DNA of 64,000 bases from Halobacteriovorax sp. DA5 (GTDB taxonomy: Bacteria > Bdellovibrionota > Bacteriovoracia > Bacteriovoracales > Bacteriovoracaceae). Below are positions 8,481 to 17,151 of the stretch, one piece after another. Below the pieces are notes generated by a model that searched no databases, had not been told where the DNA came from, and worked only from the letters and a program-made list of their open reading frames with translations. The position numbers and the translations under genes are program-made. Positions within the stretch are counted from its first letter, which is position 1. The number at the start of each line of letters is the position of its first letter. The stretch is from positions 248,001-312,000 of the forward strand of contig NZ_PPDJ01000003.1 in NCBI RefSeq assembly GCF_002903145.1. Direction: 5' to 3'.

Positions 8481-9703
8481 GCTTTAATCCTTTTAAATAT
8501 TTCTTTTGCTAACTCGATTTTTGATAGCTCACCAGTAAAGGCAATTACGCCATCGTTAAGGATTGTGTAGTAAGCTTCATTATTACCAAAGCCCTTTCGT
8601 GAACTCTTACAAAGGCCACTGTCGACATGAGTTCCGATTAAGAGTTTCGTTGGCTTACGATTATATTTTGATTCTAAGACTTCTTTAGAAAGATCTGTTT
8701 CAGCAGCAAATCCGACAATAATTTGATTCTCTAACTTATTGGCAACAACATGAGCAAGAACATCTTGGGCCTTTTCAAATTCTAAACTAGAAGATAGGGC
8801 TTCCTTCTTTAGTTTACCTTCTGCTGTCTTAAATTTTAGATCACTAATGGCGGCCGTTGAAATATAAGTATCAAATTGATTTTCAAGCGCAAGAACTGCT
8901 TCATACATTTCATCCGTTGTGCGAACTGAAATGATTTTAACTCCTGGAAGGCTTTTTAAAAATTGAAATTCTGGACATGAGTTTTGTCCTAGTAGAATTG
9001 TCGTTTGATATCCTAAGCGAAGAGATTCTTTTGCAATTTCATAACCTGTTTTACCAGATGATGGATTTGTTACAAAACGTACAGGATCAATTGGAGCAAC
9101 AGTTGCTCCCGCTGTAATAACAACTCGTTTTGATGATTCATTTATTGATGGGTTGATAGCATCAAAATTGGCCAGGACCTCTTCAACTGCTGGAATTTTT
9201 CCCGCACCGACATCACCACATGCGAGTTCACCAGAAGCTGGTGGGTAGATAAAGATATTACTTTGCTTATTCAGCCTCTCAAGTAGGTCAATATTTTCTT
9301 GAGTGATTGGATTCGTCCACATTGACGTATTCATGGCAGGATAAATAATCGTTTGAAACTTATCCCATCCTGCTAAAAAGATTGATGTTAGTAGATCATC
9401 GGCCTTACCCATGGCAAGATTGGCAGTTGTATTAGCACTGGCCGGATAGATATGAAGTGAGTCTGCCCACTTTGCTAGCTCAATATGAAGAACAGATTTT
9501 GTTTCGACACTTCCACTAAAGTCAGATTGCGCGCTATAGACTTGGGCGGCACCAAGGTAAGTATAGAGGTCAGCATGAACAAATTTCGTTGCTCCACTTG
9601 TTAAAATAACCTTTACCTCGTGACCTTTCTTTACCAGCCCTCTTACAAACTCAATTGATTTATAAGCGGAAACTGAGCCACATACACCTACTAATATTTT
9701 CAT
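8477..9703 (-). CDS. coaBC: Bifunctional phosphopantothenoylcysteine decarboxylase / phosphopantothenate-cysteine ligase
   Basis: A 408-residue fusion of CoaC and CoaB. The CoaC half has the flavin-binding GVCGSVSAYKS, the active-site His region (LHIELAKWAD), the PAMNTSMW clasp and the catalytic Cys loop SGELACGDVGAGK. The CoaB half begins with VVITAGATVAPIDPVRFVTN and has the SSGKTGYEIA nucleotide site. It converts phosphopantothenate to phosphopantetheine in two steps. It is the first gene of the minus-strand operon with panC and hflX. Confidence 0.96.
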   Translation of the reverse strand: MKILVGVCGSVSAYKSIEFVRGLVKKGHEVKVILTSGATKFVHADLYTYLGAAQVYSAQSDFSGSVETKSVLHIELAKWADSLHIYPASANTTANLAMGKADDLLTSIFLAGWDKFQTIIYPAMNTSMWTNPITQENIDLLERLNKQSNIFIYPPASGELACGDVGAGKIPAVEEVLANFDAINPSINESSKRVVITAGATVAPIDPVRFVTNPSSGKTGYEIAKESLRLGYQTTILLGQNSCPEFQFLKSLPGVKIISVRTTDEMYEAVLALENQFDTYISTAAISDLKFKTAEGKLKKEALSSSLEFEKAQDVLAHVVANKLENQIIVGFAAETDLSKEVLESKYNRKPTKLLIGTHVDSGLCKSSRKGFGNNEAYYTILNDGVIAFTGELSKIELAKEIFKRIKA

Positions 9704-9831
9704 ATATTTAACTTTCTGGTTGTTAATACTATGTGTCTATCTTATATATGTTTTTAAGGATTTAGGCCATTGAATTTGAAATATCTGAAGGTATTCGGAA
9801 GGCCTGTGTAATAAGTAACAAAGGTAAGTTT

Positions 9832-10056
9832 ATGAAATTTGGTAAGTTCTCAATCATCTCACAACGTGACGTACAAGCACTGGGAGATACACTAGAACTA
9901 ATCTACATAAATTACGATCATATCGTGTCAATGAAGCCAATTAATATCGTTATTGAAGGTGATGTTAAGGAAGGTTATTGGCTACGACTTTCTAATGGCA
10001 AGAAGTATCGCGCTATCGAAATTCCAGCAAATTTTAAAAAGAACTTTGTAGGTTAA
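9832..10056 (+). CDS. Small protein, LytTR/FlbD-like beta pattern, unknown
   Basis: A 74-residue protein after an AAAGG ribosome-binding site. It contains TLELIYINYDHIVSMKPI followed by GYWLRLSNGKKYRAIEIP, an arrangement of strands ending in a polar NGKKY hairpin that resembles LytTR DNA-binding domains or the short FlbD flagellar proteins. The resemblance is weak. Its stop overlaps the convergent coaX stop by 4 bases. It lies on the opposite strand between the two pantothenate operons. Confidence 0.55.
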   Translation: MKFGKFSIISQRDVQALGDTLELIYINYDHIVSMKPINIVIEGDVKEGYWLRLSNGKKYRAIEIPANFKKNFVG

Positions 10057-10691
10057 AGTAGACTAAAGAGAGCATGATGAATTAGTTCGCTCTGGATTTC
10101 ACCACAATCTTTTAATTTATGAGAATCACCACCAGTTAAAATGACTCTGTGTTGATTATATTTTTTCACTTGGGAAATAATCATCTCAAGATAGGCCATG
10201 TAGGCATGTGAGATGGCCTGTTCTGTATTAGTCATATCATTTATATCGATTTCACTTAGTAGGGGAAGATTCGCTGAAAATTCTGGGTATGATTTTAAGT
10301 AATTTGCCAGTCCTAAAAAGATCGGGCCACCAAGATGTTTTCCATGATCAATTTCATCGAATGTGATGAAGCTTCCTGTATCGACGAGTAGAAGTTTTTC
10401 GTTCGGAAAATTCTTTTGTAGGTAATGGGAAATTACCTTGCGATCAATACCTAGCTTATTTGGATCGTAAGTCGTTTTAAAATCCCTAATAAGATCATTC
10501 GCATTCTCTGCTCTTTCAGGCAGTAAGTCTGTTATTTCTTTTGAGACATTAGAATAGATAATTGGAGCACTCTCTTCAAATTTAAAACTAAAATCTGAGA
10601 TATTTAATTTTTTAACATCTCTTAGAATGCTATCTTTAAAAACACCTATTTTTAAGAAAGTGTTTCCACTATCAATGGTGTAGGTCTGCAT
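10053..10691 (-). CDS. coaX: Type III pantothenate kinase, short and divergent
   Basis: I start at the ATG at 10691 (MQTYTIDSGNT), which puts the phosphate-1 motif DSGNT at the N-terminus as in the family and overlaps panB by 20 bases; product 212 residues. GIDR (monomer interface), LLVDTGSFITFD (the family DxGTAxT motif with Asp kept) and LGGPIFLGL (the GGxIxPG motif, weakened) are present, then ANLPLLS. Family members are usually near 250 residues, so this one is shortened at the C-terminus. It phosphorylates pantothenate without being inhibited by CoA. The neighbouring panB supports the call. Confidence 0.82.
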   Translation of the reverse strand: MQTYTIDSGNTFLKIGVFKDSILRDVKKLNISDFSFKFEESAPIIYSNVSKEITDLLPERAENANDLIRDFKTTYDPNKLGIDRKVISHYLQKNFPNEKLLLVDTGSFITFDEIDHGKHLGGPIFLGLANYLKSYPEFSANLPLLSEIDINDMTNTEQAISHAYMAYLEMIISQVKKYNQHRVILTGGDSHKLKDCGEIQSELIHHALFSLL

Positions 10692-11484
10692 CGTCTGAAT
10701 TATCCGCTTTTTTACTTTTAAGAATATATTCACTAATGAGTTTTAGTTTTTGTTCGTAGAAGTTAGCAATTGGCTTACAAAAATTTGGATACTTTCCAGG
10801 TCCCATCTTCAAGAGATCATTAATCACAAGAACTTGCCCATCTGTATTCTTTCCGGCTCCAATTCCAATTGTTGGAATTGAAAGCTCTCTTGTAATAATT
10901 GTCGCAATCTCATCAGTGACACATTCAAGAACAATTGAAAAACAACCAGCTTCTTCTAAAAGTTTTGCTTCGGCAAGTAGTCTTGCTTTATCCGAATCAT
11001 CCTTACCGTGAGTATAGTAACCACCTTGCTCATGAACGCTTTGAGGCGTTAGACCAATATGGCCCATAACAGGAATCCCTGATTGAGTAAGTCTTTTGAT
11101 GATATCTAATTGGTGAGGGTAGGCACCTTCAAGCTTAAGTGCTTCAGCTTGAGTTTCTTGAAATAACTTTGTGGCATTTTCAAGGGCCTTATCAAAAGTT
11201 GTATATGAACCAAAAGGCATATCAACAATAACAAATTTATTTGGAGCACCTCTTCTTACTGCTGCACCAAAAATGGACATTTCTGTTAGGCTAACTTGAA
11301 CAGTCGTATCATAACCAAGAACAACATTACCAAGGCTGTCGCCCACAAGAATCATATCAAGCTCAGTTTCATTTAACATTTGAGCTGTTTGATAATCGTA
11401 ACAAGTAAGAACTTGTAGTGACTTTCCTGTTGCAGAAAGTTTTGATTTTCTAATTTTGCGAGTTGTTAGCTTCTTCATTCCCAT
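10672..11484 (-). CDS. panB: 3-methyl-2-oxobutanoate hydroxymethyltransferase
   Basis: About 270 residues, the normal length. It makes ketopantoate from 2-oxoisovalerate and methylene-tetrahydrofolate. Family signatures are LTCYDYQTAQML, MILVGDSLGNVVLGYDTT (metal-binding Asp), VIVDMPFGSY, MGHIGLTPQ, and IGIGAGKNTDGQVLVINDLL. Starts at 11502, 11484 and 11478 are all possible; I prefer 11484 because GGAAAG lies upstream. The gene overlaps the end of the ilvC-like gene and the start of coaX, so the three are one transcriptional unit. Confidence 0.95.
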   Translation of the reverse strand: MGMKKLTTRKIRKSKLSATGKSLQVLTCYDYQTAQMLNETELDMILVGDSLGNVVLGYDTTVQVSLTEMSIFGAAVRRGAPNKFVIVDMPFGSYTTFDKALENATKLFQETQAEALKLEGAYPHQLDIIKRLTQSGIPVMGHIGLTPQSVHEQGGYYTHGKDDSDKARLLAEAKLLEEAGCFSIVLECVTDEIATIITRELSIPTIGIGAGKNTDGQVLVINDLLKMGPGKYPNFCKPIANFYEQKLKLISEYILKSKKADNSDDADLHH

Positions 11485-12418
11485 GAACCAATTTCTTTCC
11501 AAAGCTATTATAAACCTTGGTGATTTCTAAGTTATTCCACTCACTTATAACCTGAGAGAGCTGCTTTTGGAAATCAGTATGAAGAATTTCACGGGCAAAA
11601 GAGCCATTTTCGATATTTTCATAGATTTTATTGAGCTTGTTCTGATACTCATCATCAAAAATCAGTGACTTGGCCATTTCTCCACCCATAAAGGCATTTG
11701 GAGAGATGAGCTTCATAAACTCGGTTGGGCCAAATTTTATCATGGCGTCAGCTATGAGTTTAACCTCATGCCAACATTCGATATAAGCAATCTCTGGAGT
11801 GTGACCTTTTGCAATCAGGGTTTCAAATGACAGCCTTGCAGCTTGGGGAATGACTGAGCATAGGATTGATTGCTCAGAAAAGAGATCACAAATAGTTTCT
11901 TCTTCGAAGCTTGCGACAATTGGGCCAACACTAATGCCTAAATCTTTTGATAGCTTTAGAAGTTTCTCATCTTCACAATTAACAACAGCAGTTAAGGGCG
12001 CATTTGTTTCGTAACCAAAGCGTAGTTCACTTGCAATAGCTTTTGGCGCCAAGAGAAAGTGCCCATGTGAAGGAAGCTTTGATCGTAGGTCTTGGTACAT
12101 AACACTATAGCCATGACCGTAAACTAATCTTTGCTTAAAATTCGTATCAGAGAATTGAAGAGAAGTTAAGATTTCTTCATGTGTATCATCTGGTGTTAGG
12201 ATGATGATAAATTCATAATTAGCAATTTTCGAATTATTGATATCAATTGTTGGAAACCCCATCTTATTTGCAAGGGCGATTGAGCTGCTACCTTGGCGCA
12301 AGCCTATAGTGACTGATCGAGCAGAATCTCTTAGGTTAAGTGACCATGATTTTGCTTGAGAGCCAAAGCCAATAATTAAAATATCATTAGAAATATTATC
12401 GCTACTATTTTTCATCAT
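11450..12418 (-). CDS. Ketol-acid reductoisomerase-like protein in the pantothenate cluster
   Basis: A 322-residue protein with class I KARI layout. The Rossmann part has IIGFGSQAKSWSLNLRDS (family GYGSQGHAHALNLRDSG) and IGLRQGS; GHGY at residues 101-104 and APK at 124-126 match active-site positions. Metal ligands D178, E182, E214 and E218 are kept with the family spacing (CDLFSEQ, YIECWHEVK). The usual Lys before the first metal motif is Glu here, and the APKGPGH loop has become APKAIAS. KARI normally serves branched-chain synthesis, but E. coli/Salmonella IlvC can also reduce ketopantoate. Its place directly before panB-coaX suggests that role. Confidence 0.8.
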   Translation of the reverse strand: MMKNSSDNISNDILIIGFGSQAKSWSLNLRDSARSVTIGLRQGSSSIALANKMGFPTIDINNSKIANYEFIIILTPDDTHEEILTSLQFSDTNFKQRLVYGHGYSVMYQDLRSKLPSHGHFLLAPKAIASELRFGYETNAPLTAVVNCEDEKLLKLSKDLGISVGPIVASFEEETICDLFSEQSILCSVIPQAARLSFETLIAKGHTPEIAYIECWHEVKLIADAMIKFGPTEFMKLISPNAFMGGEMAKSLIFDDEYQNKLNKIYENIENGSFAREILHTDFQKQLSQVISEWNNLEITKVYNSFGKKLVHGNEEANNSQN

Positions 12419-12457
12419 AAAAATTAGATATCATGGATTGAAACAATAAGGGAAGTT

Positions 12458-13258
12458 ATGGCACAGGAAGTAATCTATTTTTCTAAAAAAGGCTTAACAG
12501 CACGTGATGCATTAATTAATGAGGGAAATCTCTGGGGGAATTCTTTTTTTACAACAATACTTGTTAAAGAGGGAAAGGCGATTTTTTGGGATCAGCATCG
12601 TGAAAGATTAGAGAAGTCTTTTCAATATTGTTGGCCTAATGATTTTAGTAAATCTTTAATTGATGAAGTCCAATTGGCCACAGCTAAAATTCTTGATGAG
12701 TTTACTTCTATTGCTCATGCTTATCTAAGGATTACATTCTATCGTGAACTATCTGGAGAAATTCAATATTGGATTTGGGCGGTAGAAAAATCGCAATTAA
12801 CGAGTGCCTTAAAGATTATGTCTCGTTGCTATTATCCTGATCGAAACTTTCCCGACTTTTTAAAGCGCAGTAATTACCAATTTCAATTTCAATTGAGAAA
12901 AGAGTGTTTGGCCCAAGGTTATGATGACGTTCTCTTGCTTGATTCTGAATCATATATATTAGAGCTACCTACAGCTAATATTATTTTTAAGAGAGGGGAT
13001 GAGTATATTACTCCCATTGCTGAGTTTGGTGTTCTTGATGGAATTTCCCTTGAGAGAATTAAGTTTATGCTTGAGAAATTAGGACGTCCGCTAAAAGAGA
13101 TGCGCGTTCATGCAGCAGAACTACATGAATTTGAAAGTTGTTTTTCTACAAGTTCATTTAATGGCATAAGGCATATTTCAAGTATAGATGAAGTAGCTTA
13201 TAATGAAGATACACAAATTAAGAAGTTAGTTAACGAGTTTTACGGAGAAATTTGGTGA
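12458..13258 (+). CDS. Class IV PLP aminotransferase / aminodeoxychorismate lyase-like
   Basis: A 266-residue protein of the fold-type IV family (IlvE, D-alanine transaminase, PabC). It has FTTILVKEGKAIFWDQHRERL near the N-terminus, the catalytic Lys in LKRSNYQFQ, the cofactor-binding Glu in ILELPTANIIF, and GVLDGISLERI (family GxLxGITR). The family cannot be split into transaminase or lyase from these motifs; 266 residues and the yacG neighbour do not decide. AGGGAAG lies before the ATG. It overlaps yacG by 4 bases (GTGA) and begins a plus-strand operon with yacG and an inositol-phosphatase gene. Confidence 0.85.
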   Translation: MAQEVIYFSKKGLTARDALINEGNLWGNSFFTTILVKEGKAIFWDQHRERLEKSFQYCWPNDFSKSLIDEVQLATAKILDEFTSIAHAYLRITFYRELSGEIQYWIWAVEKSQLTSALKIMSRCYYPDRNFPDFLKRSNYQFQFQLRKECLAQGYDDVLLLDSESYILELPTANIIFKRGDEYITPIAEFGVLDGISLERIKFMLEKLGRPLKEMRVHAAELHEFESCFSTSSFNGIRHISSIDEVAYNEDTQIKKLVNEFYGEIW

Positions 13259-13467
13259 CAAAAGTGTTGAAGGTTAAATGCCCTGAATGCTCAAAAGAGT
13301 TTAATTATTATTCAAGTGAATTTCGTCCATTTTGTAGTGAGAAATGTAAAATGGTTGATTTAGGAATGTGGCTTACTGAAAATTATACAGTCGCAAGTAA
13401 TGAGCCATTATCTGAAAGTGATTTAGAGGCCGTAATTAGAAAGAGACAGGATGAAGAAGATTACTAA
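13255..13467 (+). CDS. yacG: YacG-type zinc protein
   Basis: A 70-residue protein starting at the GTG that overlaps the previous stop (GTGA), with GGAG upstream. Four zinc ligands occur as KCPEC and FCSEKC, followed by VDLGMWLTENY, the YacG signature (RPFCSxRCxxxDLGxWxxxxY). E. coli YacG binds and inhibits DNA gyrase. Whether this one does is inferred by homology. It overlaps the following inositol-phosphatase gene by 17 bases. Confidence 0.88.
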   Translation: MTKVLKVKCPECSKEFNYYSSEFRPFCSEKCKMVDLGMWLTENYTVASNEPLSESDLEAVIRKRQDEEDY

Positions 13468-14293
13468 GAGTGAACTTATTGCCATTGAAGGTGAGTTGAT
13501 TAGAATTGCTCGTGGAGCTGGAAGAATTTTAAAACCTTATCAAAAAGATCTTTCAAATTTATCGATTAGTTATAAAGATGCTCAAGGCGCAGTCTCAGCA
13601 GCAGATCATGCTTCTGAGGGATATATTATAGACCAGCTCTATAAACTACATTCAGATATTCCTGTATTGGCCGAAGAAGACTTCTATCACAAGTACCAAG
13701 GTGATTATAAGCATCTTAAGGAATACCAAGATAGCGACTACCTTTGGGTTATTGACCCCCTTGATGGTACAAATAATTTTGTTCACGGCCTGGAACATTA
13801 CTGTGTTTGTCTTTCGCTAACTTATAAACTTCAACCGGTTGTTGGGGTAATTTACATCCCTGAAAAAGGTGAGTTTTATTGTGCTACAAAAGGCAATGGA
13901 GCATATCTTATGAAGGGCAAAGAAAAGACTCAACTAAAAAAAACGCGCTCAAGAGATCGTGGATTTCTATTAGCAACAGGCTTTGCCACAGAGAAGGGAA
14001 AGCCATTTAATGATGAGTTCAAAAAATTTAAAAAAGTCATGGTTAATATCTCTGCTGTTCGCAGACTTGGCTCAGCGGCCATCGATCTTTGTTATGTGGC
14101 CCGTGGAATCTTTGATGGCTTTTGGGAGAAGGGGCTGGCCCCATGGGACGTAGCCGCTGGAAAAATAATTTGTTCAGAAGCTGGTGCAAAAGTAACAGAG
14201 TATAATGGTCATGATCATAATATCTTCTCAGAGACAATTATTGTAGGCAGAAATCCCCTTTATGAGAAACTAAATGAAATGGTTTCTGATTAA
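13451..14293 (+). CDS. Inositol monophosphatase family phosphatase
   Basis: A 280-residue Mg-dependent phosphatase. The metal-binding motifs are complete: EED (VLAEED near residue 77), DPLDGTNNFVHG, and the C-terminal APWDVAAGKIICSEAGA. Substrates in this family include inositol-1-phosphate, 3'-phosphoadenosine-5'-phosphate (CysQ) and fructose bisphosphate; the sequence does not allow me to choose. The start lies inside the end of yacG, so translation is probably coupled. Confidence 0.9.
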   Translation: MKKITKSELIAIEGELIRIARGAGRILKPYQKDLSNLSISYKDAQGAVSAADHASEGYIIDQLYKLHSDIPVLAEEDFYHKYQGDYKHLKEYQDSDYLWVIDPLDGTNNFVHGLEHYCVCLSLTYKLQPVVGVIYIPEKGEFYCATKGNGAYLMKGKEKTQLKKTRSRDRGFLLATGFATEKGKPFNDEFKKFKKVMVNISAVRRLGSAAIDLCYVARGIFDGFWEKGLAPWDVAAGKIICSEAGAKVTEYNGHDHNIFSETIIVGRNPLYEKLNEMVSD

Positions 14294-14408
14294 AAAGCTC
14301 GGCCAAACACCTACTTTATAGGTTCATTTTTGCTATTTTTTCATATCTTTTAAATAGCGCTGATTATGTTAAAATAATCAAAGGTTTATATATTAAAAGG
14401 ATTAAAAA

Positions 14409-15458
14409 GTGACGAATTCTATCACGAGATTATCAAGAGAAATGATGTACGTTAGTGACAACGTTTTTTATATTTTATTCTCTATTCTTATACTTTTAAT
14501 TTGTATCATCGTCGTTTATTGGTTTTATACAAGAAAACGTATGCAGGAGTTACAACATCAAATTCCAGCAAATGTTCTAAAGAGCTATCTAGACTCAGTT
14601 ATTCAAAACTCGAATGCTCTTAAGTCATCTCTTTTTAGAGGCGGTGGATTAGATACAGGAGAGGGGATTCCTTCTGTAGTTCCTGGAGGAAGTCTTCCAA
14701 CAGGTAATGTTGATGGTGCACAGCTTGCAAGTAAGAATGCAGAAATTGCTGCACTAAATGGACAAATTGCAAATAAGGATTCTCTAATTAGAGACCTTGA
14801 AGCACAACTTAATGTTGTAGAGCAATCGGGTTCTAATTCTGATTCAGCTCAAATTATAACAAATCTAAATTCTGAAATTGCACAGTTAAAAGCACAAGTT
14901 GAAACTTTAAAAACTGCTAGTGCCACGGCCGGTGATAGTAGTGCTGAAGTATCAGCTCTAGCTTCTGAAAGAGATGAGCTTCAAGCTAGACTTAAAGAAT
15001 ATGAAATGATTGAAGGTGATCTTGCTGACCTTAGAAAGTTTAAGCAAGAAAATGAACAACTTAAAGCGCAATTAGCGGATTCTGGAGCAGCTCCAGTAAT
15101 GCAAGAGCCTACTGAACCTTCAGAGCCTGAGATTGACTTAACTCCAGAAGCCGAACCTGAGGTTGATCTTTCTCCTGAGCCAGATGAATTTACTTCTCCT
15201 GAGGAAGAGCCAGTCGAAGCACCAGAGCCAGTTGAAATTCCTGAACCTGAGACGCTGATGGAAGAAGCTCCTGAGGTTTTCGAAGAATCTTTTGATGAAC
15301 CGACAATGGATGCAGCCCCTGAACCAATTGAAGAAGCAGAGGCACCTGCTCCTGCGCCAGTGGCCGATGTTGCTGCTGAGAAAGCGCCTGATAATGAATC
15401 AGCTGAGCAAAAATCTGCAGAAGAACTTTTAAGTGAATTTGAGAAAATGCTAGGTTAG
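14409..15458 (+). CDS. Membrane-anchored coiled-coil protein with acidic Pro/Glu-rich tail
   Basis: A 349-residue protein starting at GTG, with AAAGG upstream. One N-terminal membrane helix (VFYILFSILILLICIIVVYWFY, about residues 18-39) is followed by a short basic segment and a coiled coil rich in Ala, Gln, Glu and Leu (about residues 95-220). The last third is rich in Pro, Glu and Ala (repeated EPE/PEP). With basic residues after the helix the bulk is probably cytoplasmic. This resembles scaffold or cell-division-type proteins but I recognise no family. It lies in a plus-strand run before the HEAT-repeat gene. Confidence 0.7.
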   Translation: MTNSITRLSREMMYVSDNVFYILFSILILLICIIVVYWFYTRKRMQELQHQIPANVLKSYLDSVIQNSNALKSSLFRGGGLDTGEGIPSVVPGGSLPTGNVDGAQLASKNAEIAALNGQIANKDSLIRDLEAQLNVVEQSGSNSDSAQIITNLNSEIAQLKAQVETLKTASATAGDSSAEVSALASERDELQARLKEYEMIEGDLADLRKFKQENEQLKAQLADSGAAPVMQEPTEPSEPEIDLTPEAEPEVDLSPEPDEFTSPEEEPVEAPEPVEIPEPETLMEEAPEVFEESFDEPTMDAAPEPIEEAEAPAPAPVADVAAEKAPDNESAEQKSAEELLSEFEKMLG

Positions 15459-15504
15459 AATTAATTACTAAAATCTTATAAGTTTATTTGGACAAGGATG
15501 TCTT

Positions 15505-16269
15505 TTGAAAAAACTACTTCTTATTGCAACATTAATTGTTAGTTTTAACTCGTACTCTGCTGTTAATCACAAGGCACATCAAGCTGTCTTAACGCAGAAG
15601 CTAGAAAGACAATTCAAGTACAATCTAAAGTCTGCTGAAATGGATAAGCTTAAACAGCAAGTATTAAAGCTTAAAGGAAAGTCAGTAGCGGCACTTATCA
15701 ATGTAATGAAGAACGAAAAGTATCCAGAGAAAAATCGTTGGATGGCCACTTTCTTACTTGGTAGAGTTATGGGAAAGAAATCAGCTCCATTTATTTCTAA
15801 GTTTGCGAAGCATCCTAACTGGGTTATGAGAATGGCCGCTCTAAAATCATTATTAGCTTTAAATCAAACAGATTATAAGGATGTTTATAAGCAATCTCTA
15901 AAAGACAATTCTCTAATTGTTCGCTATCAAGCACTAGAGAATGTTAAGAAGTTAAACCTTACAGACCTCGCTCCAAATATTTGGGCCATGCTATATGATA
16001 AGAGAAACTATCATATCAATGAAAAACTCAAGTCAACAAAGAGGGCCCATATTGTAAAAGAAATTATTACTACAATAGGTGATCTTAAGTTCGAAAAAGC
16101 TAAGAAACCTCTTCTATCAATGATTCAAAAAGAAAAATATTCTGATATTCACAGTGAAATCTCTGATACATTAGAGAAGATTACTGGTAGAAAAGCGCCA
16201 AACGGTAACTTAAAAGAGAAGAAACGTTTCTGGTCTAAAATTTCTCAAGCGGCAGTAGTTATCCGCTAG
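15505..16269 (+). CDS. Secreted HEAT-repeat protein
   Basis: A 254-residue protein. The start is TTG at 15505 (TTGAAAAAACTA), which follows AAGGA and gives a clean signal peptide MKKLLLIATLIVSFNSYSA. The rest is a chain of paired helices with HEAT-like repeats (NRWMATFLLGRVMG, NWVMRMAALKSLLAL, SLIVRYQALENVKKL, HIVKEIITTIGDL). Such repeats bind other proteins; the partner is unknown. It is expected in the periplasm. The stop overlaps a convergent gene by 4 bases. Confidence 0.78.
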   Translation: MKKLLLIATLIVSFNSYSAVNHKAHQAVLTQKLERQFKYNLKSAEMDKLKQQVLKLKGKSVAALINVMKNEKYPEKNRWMATFLLGRVMGKKSAPFISKFAKHPNWVMRMAALKSLLALNQTDYKDVYKQSLKDNSLIVRYQALENVKKLNLTDLAPNIWAMLYDKRNYHINEKLKSTKRAHIVKEIITTIGDLKFEKAKKPLLSMIQKEKYSDIHSEISDTLEKITGRKAPNGNLKEKKRFWSKISQAAVVIR

Positions 16270-16670
16270 TATTCAAAATGATTAATCTGAAATGATGGGT
16301 GATGAAACTTAAAGGCATGTCCTTTAGGTTTTATCACAACGATCTCTTTCTCTTCGATATGAGTTTTCTTCTGAGCATCTAAAACACCAATGAATTGCTT
16401 TAATTCAATTTGAGAAGGTGTATTAGGAATTGAAGTGAAAATGATATTGAGTTGTTCACCATAATTCTTTGAAAAGAAGTAATGGCTTAAGCTATCTTTA
16501 ATTAGATTTTTATTCTTAGACTTTAAAATTCTTTCCTCTAGTGTGCCATCAACGAGATGGTTAATGGCCTCGAGGATTTGAGCAGAACTTTCTTGTTGCT
16601 CGTCATAGAGACAGATGACTGCGCCAACTTTTTCATTTATTAATGTGAAGAGTTCGTGCTTTAGTGCCAT
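16266..16670 (-). CDS. Hypothetical protein downstream of nusB
   Basis: A 134-residue soluble protein (MALKHELFTLINEKVG...) that starts 1 base after the nusB stop and is surely co-transcribed with it. It has an alternating helix/strand pattern, no signal peptide, no Cys pair and a His-rich end (HAFKFHHPSFQINHFEY). I do not recognise the family. Its position next to nusB and nrdR suggests a housekeeping or regulatory role, without direct evidence. Confidence 0.6.
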   Translation of the reverse strand: MALKHELFTLINEKVGAVICLYDEQQESSAQILEAINHLVDGTLEERILKSKNKNLIKDSLSHYFFSKNYGEQLNIIFTSIPNTPSQIELKQFIGVLDAQKKTHIEEKEIVVIKPKGHAFKFHHPSFQINHFEY

Positions 16671-16671
16671 T

Positions 16672-17151
16672 TTATTGTGCTTTACTTACCTTATCTAGGA
16701 TTCCGTTAACAAAGCTTTTAGATTCTTCTTTCCCATAGCTCTTTACAAGGTTGATGTACTCATTGATTGCAGCATTATTTGGAGTATCTTCAAACTTAAT
16801 CTCATAAGTTCCAAGGCAAATAATTGCTCTTTCAATTGCATCTACTGAATCAAAGCTTCTTTTTAGAATATAAGCTGATGCTGTTTCTTTGATTTCAGGA
16901 AAGTTCTTGATAACACCTGTAATTAGTTTATTACCAAAGCTTTGTACGCTTGGGTTGATATCATTATCATGGTGCTCTTCGTCTTCTTTCATGTATGATT
17001 CTTCAAACATTTCAATATCGGCCTTAAGCTTTCCAATATCATCTTTATATTCTTCAAGTTCTGTTTTGAAGTCTTTTAAAAATAATTTGTAGATAAATTT
17101 AAAAGCAAAACGACGTGCTGCTGACTTATTGTTGAATGCTTGGTTTTTCAC
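16672..17151 (-). CDS. nusB: Transcription antitermination factor NusB
   Basis: A 159-residue helical protein, slightly longer than usual because of an acidic insertion (around residues 55-70, rich in Glu, Asp and His). Family marks are the N-terminal SAARRFAFKFIYKLF, SVDAIERAIICLGTYEIKF and the C-terminal NEYINLVKSYGKEESKSFVNGILDKV. NusB with NusE binds boxA RNA in rRNA antitermination. It overlaps the end of nrdR by 26 bases. The nrdR-nusB pairing is common in proteobacteria; the riboflavin genes often found between them are absent. Confidence 0.93.
   Translation of the reverse strand: MKNQAFNNKSAARRFAFKFIYKLFLKDFKTELEEYKDDIGKLKADIEMFEESYMKEDEEHHDNDINPSVQSFGNKLITGVIKNFPEIKETASAYILKRSFDSVDAIERAIICLGTYEIKFEDTPNNAAINEYINLVKSYGKEESKSFVNGILDKVSKAQ

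Noticed and set aside
10053..10691. coaX as a pseudogene because of its short length
   Set aside because: The frame is intact, the N-terminal DSGNT, GIDR and VDTG motifs are present and the gene is tightly coupled to panB.
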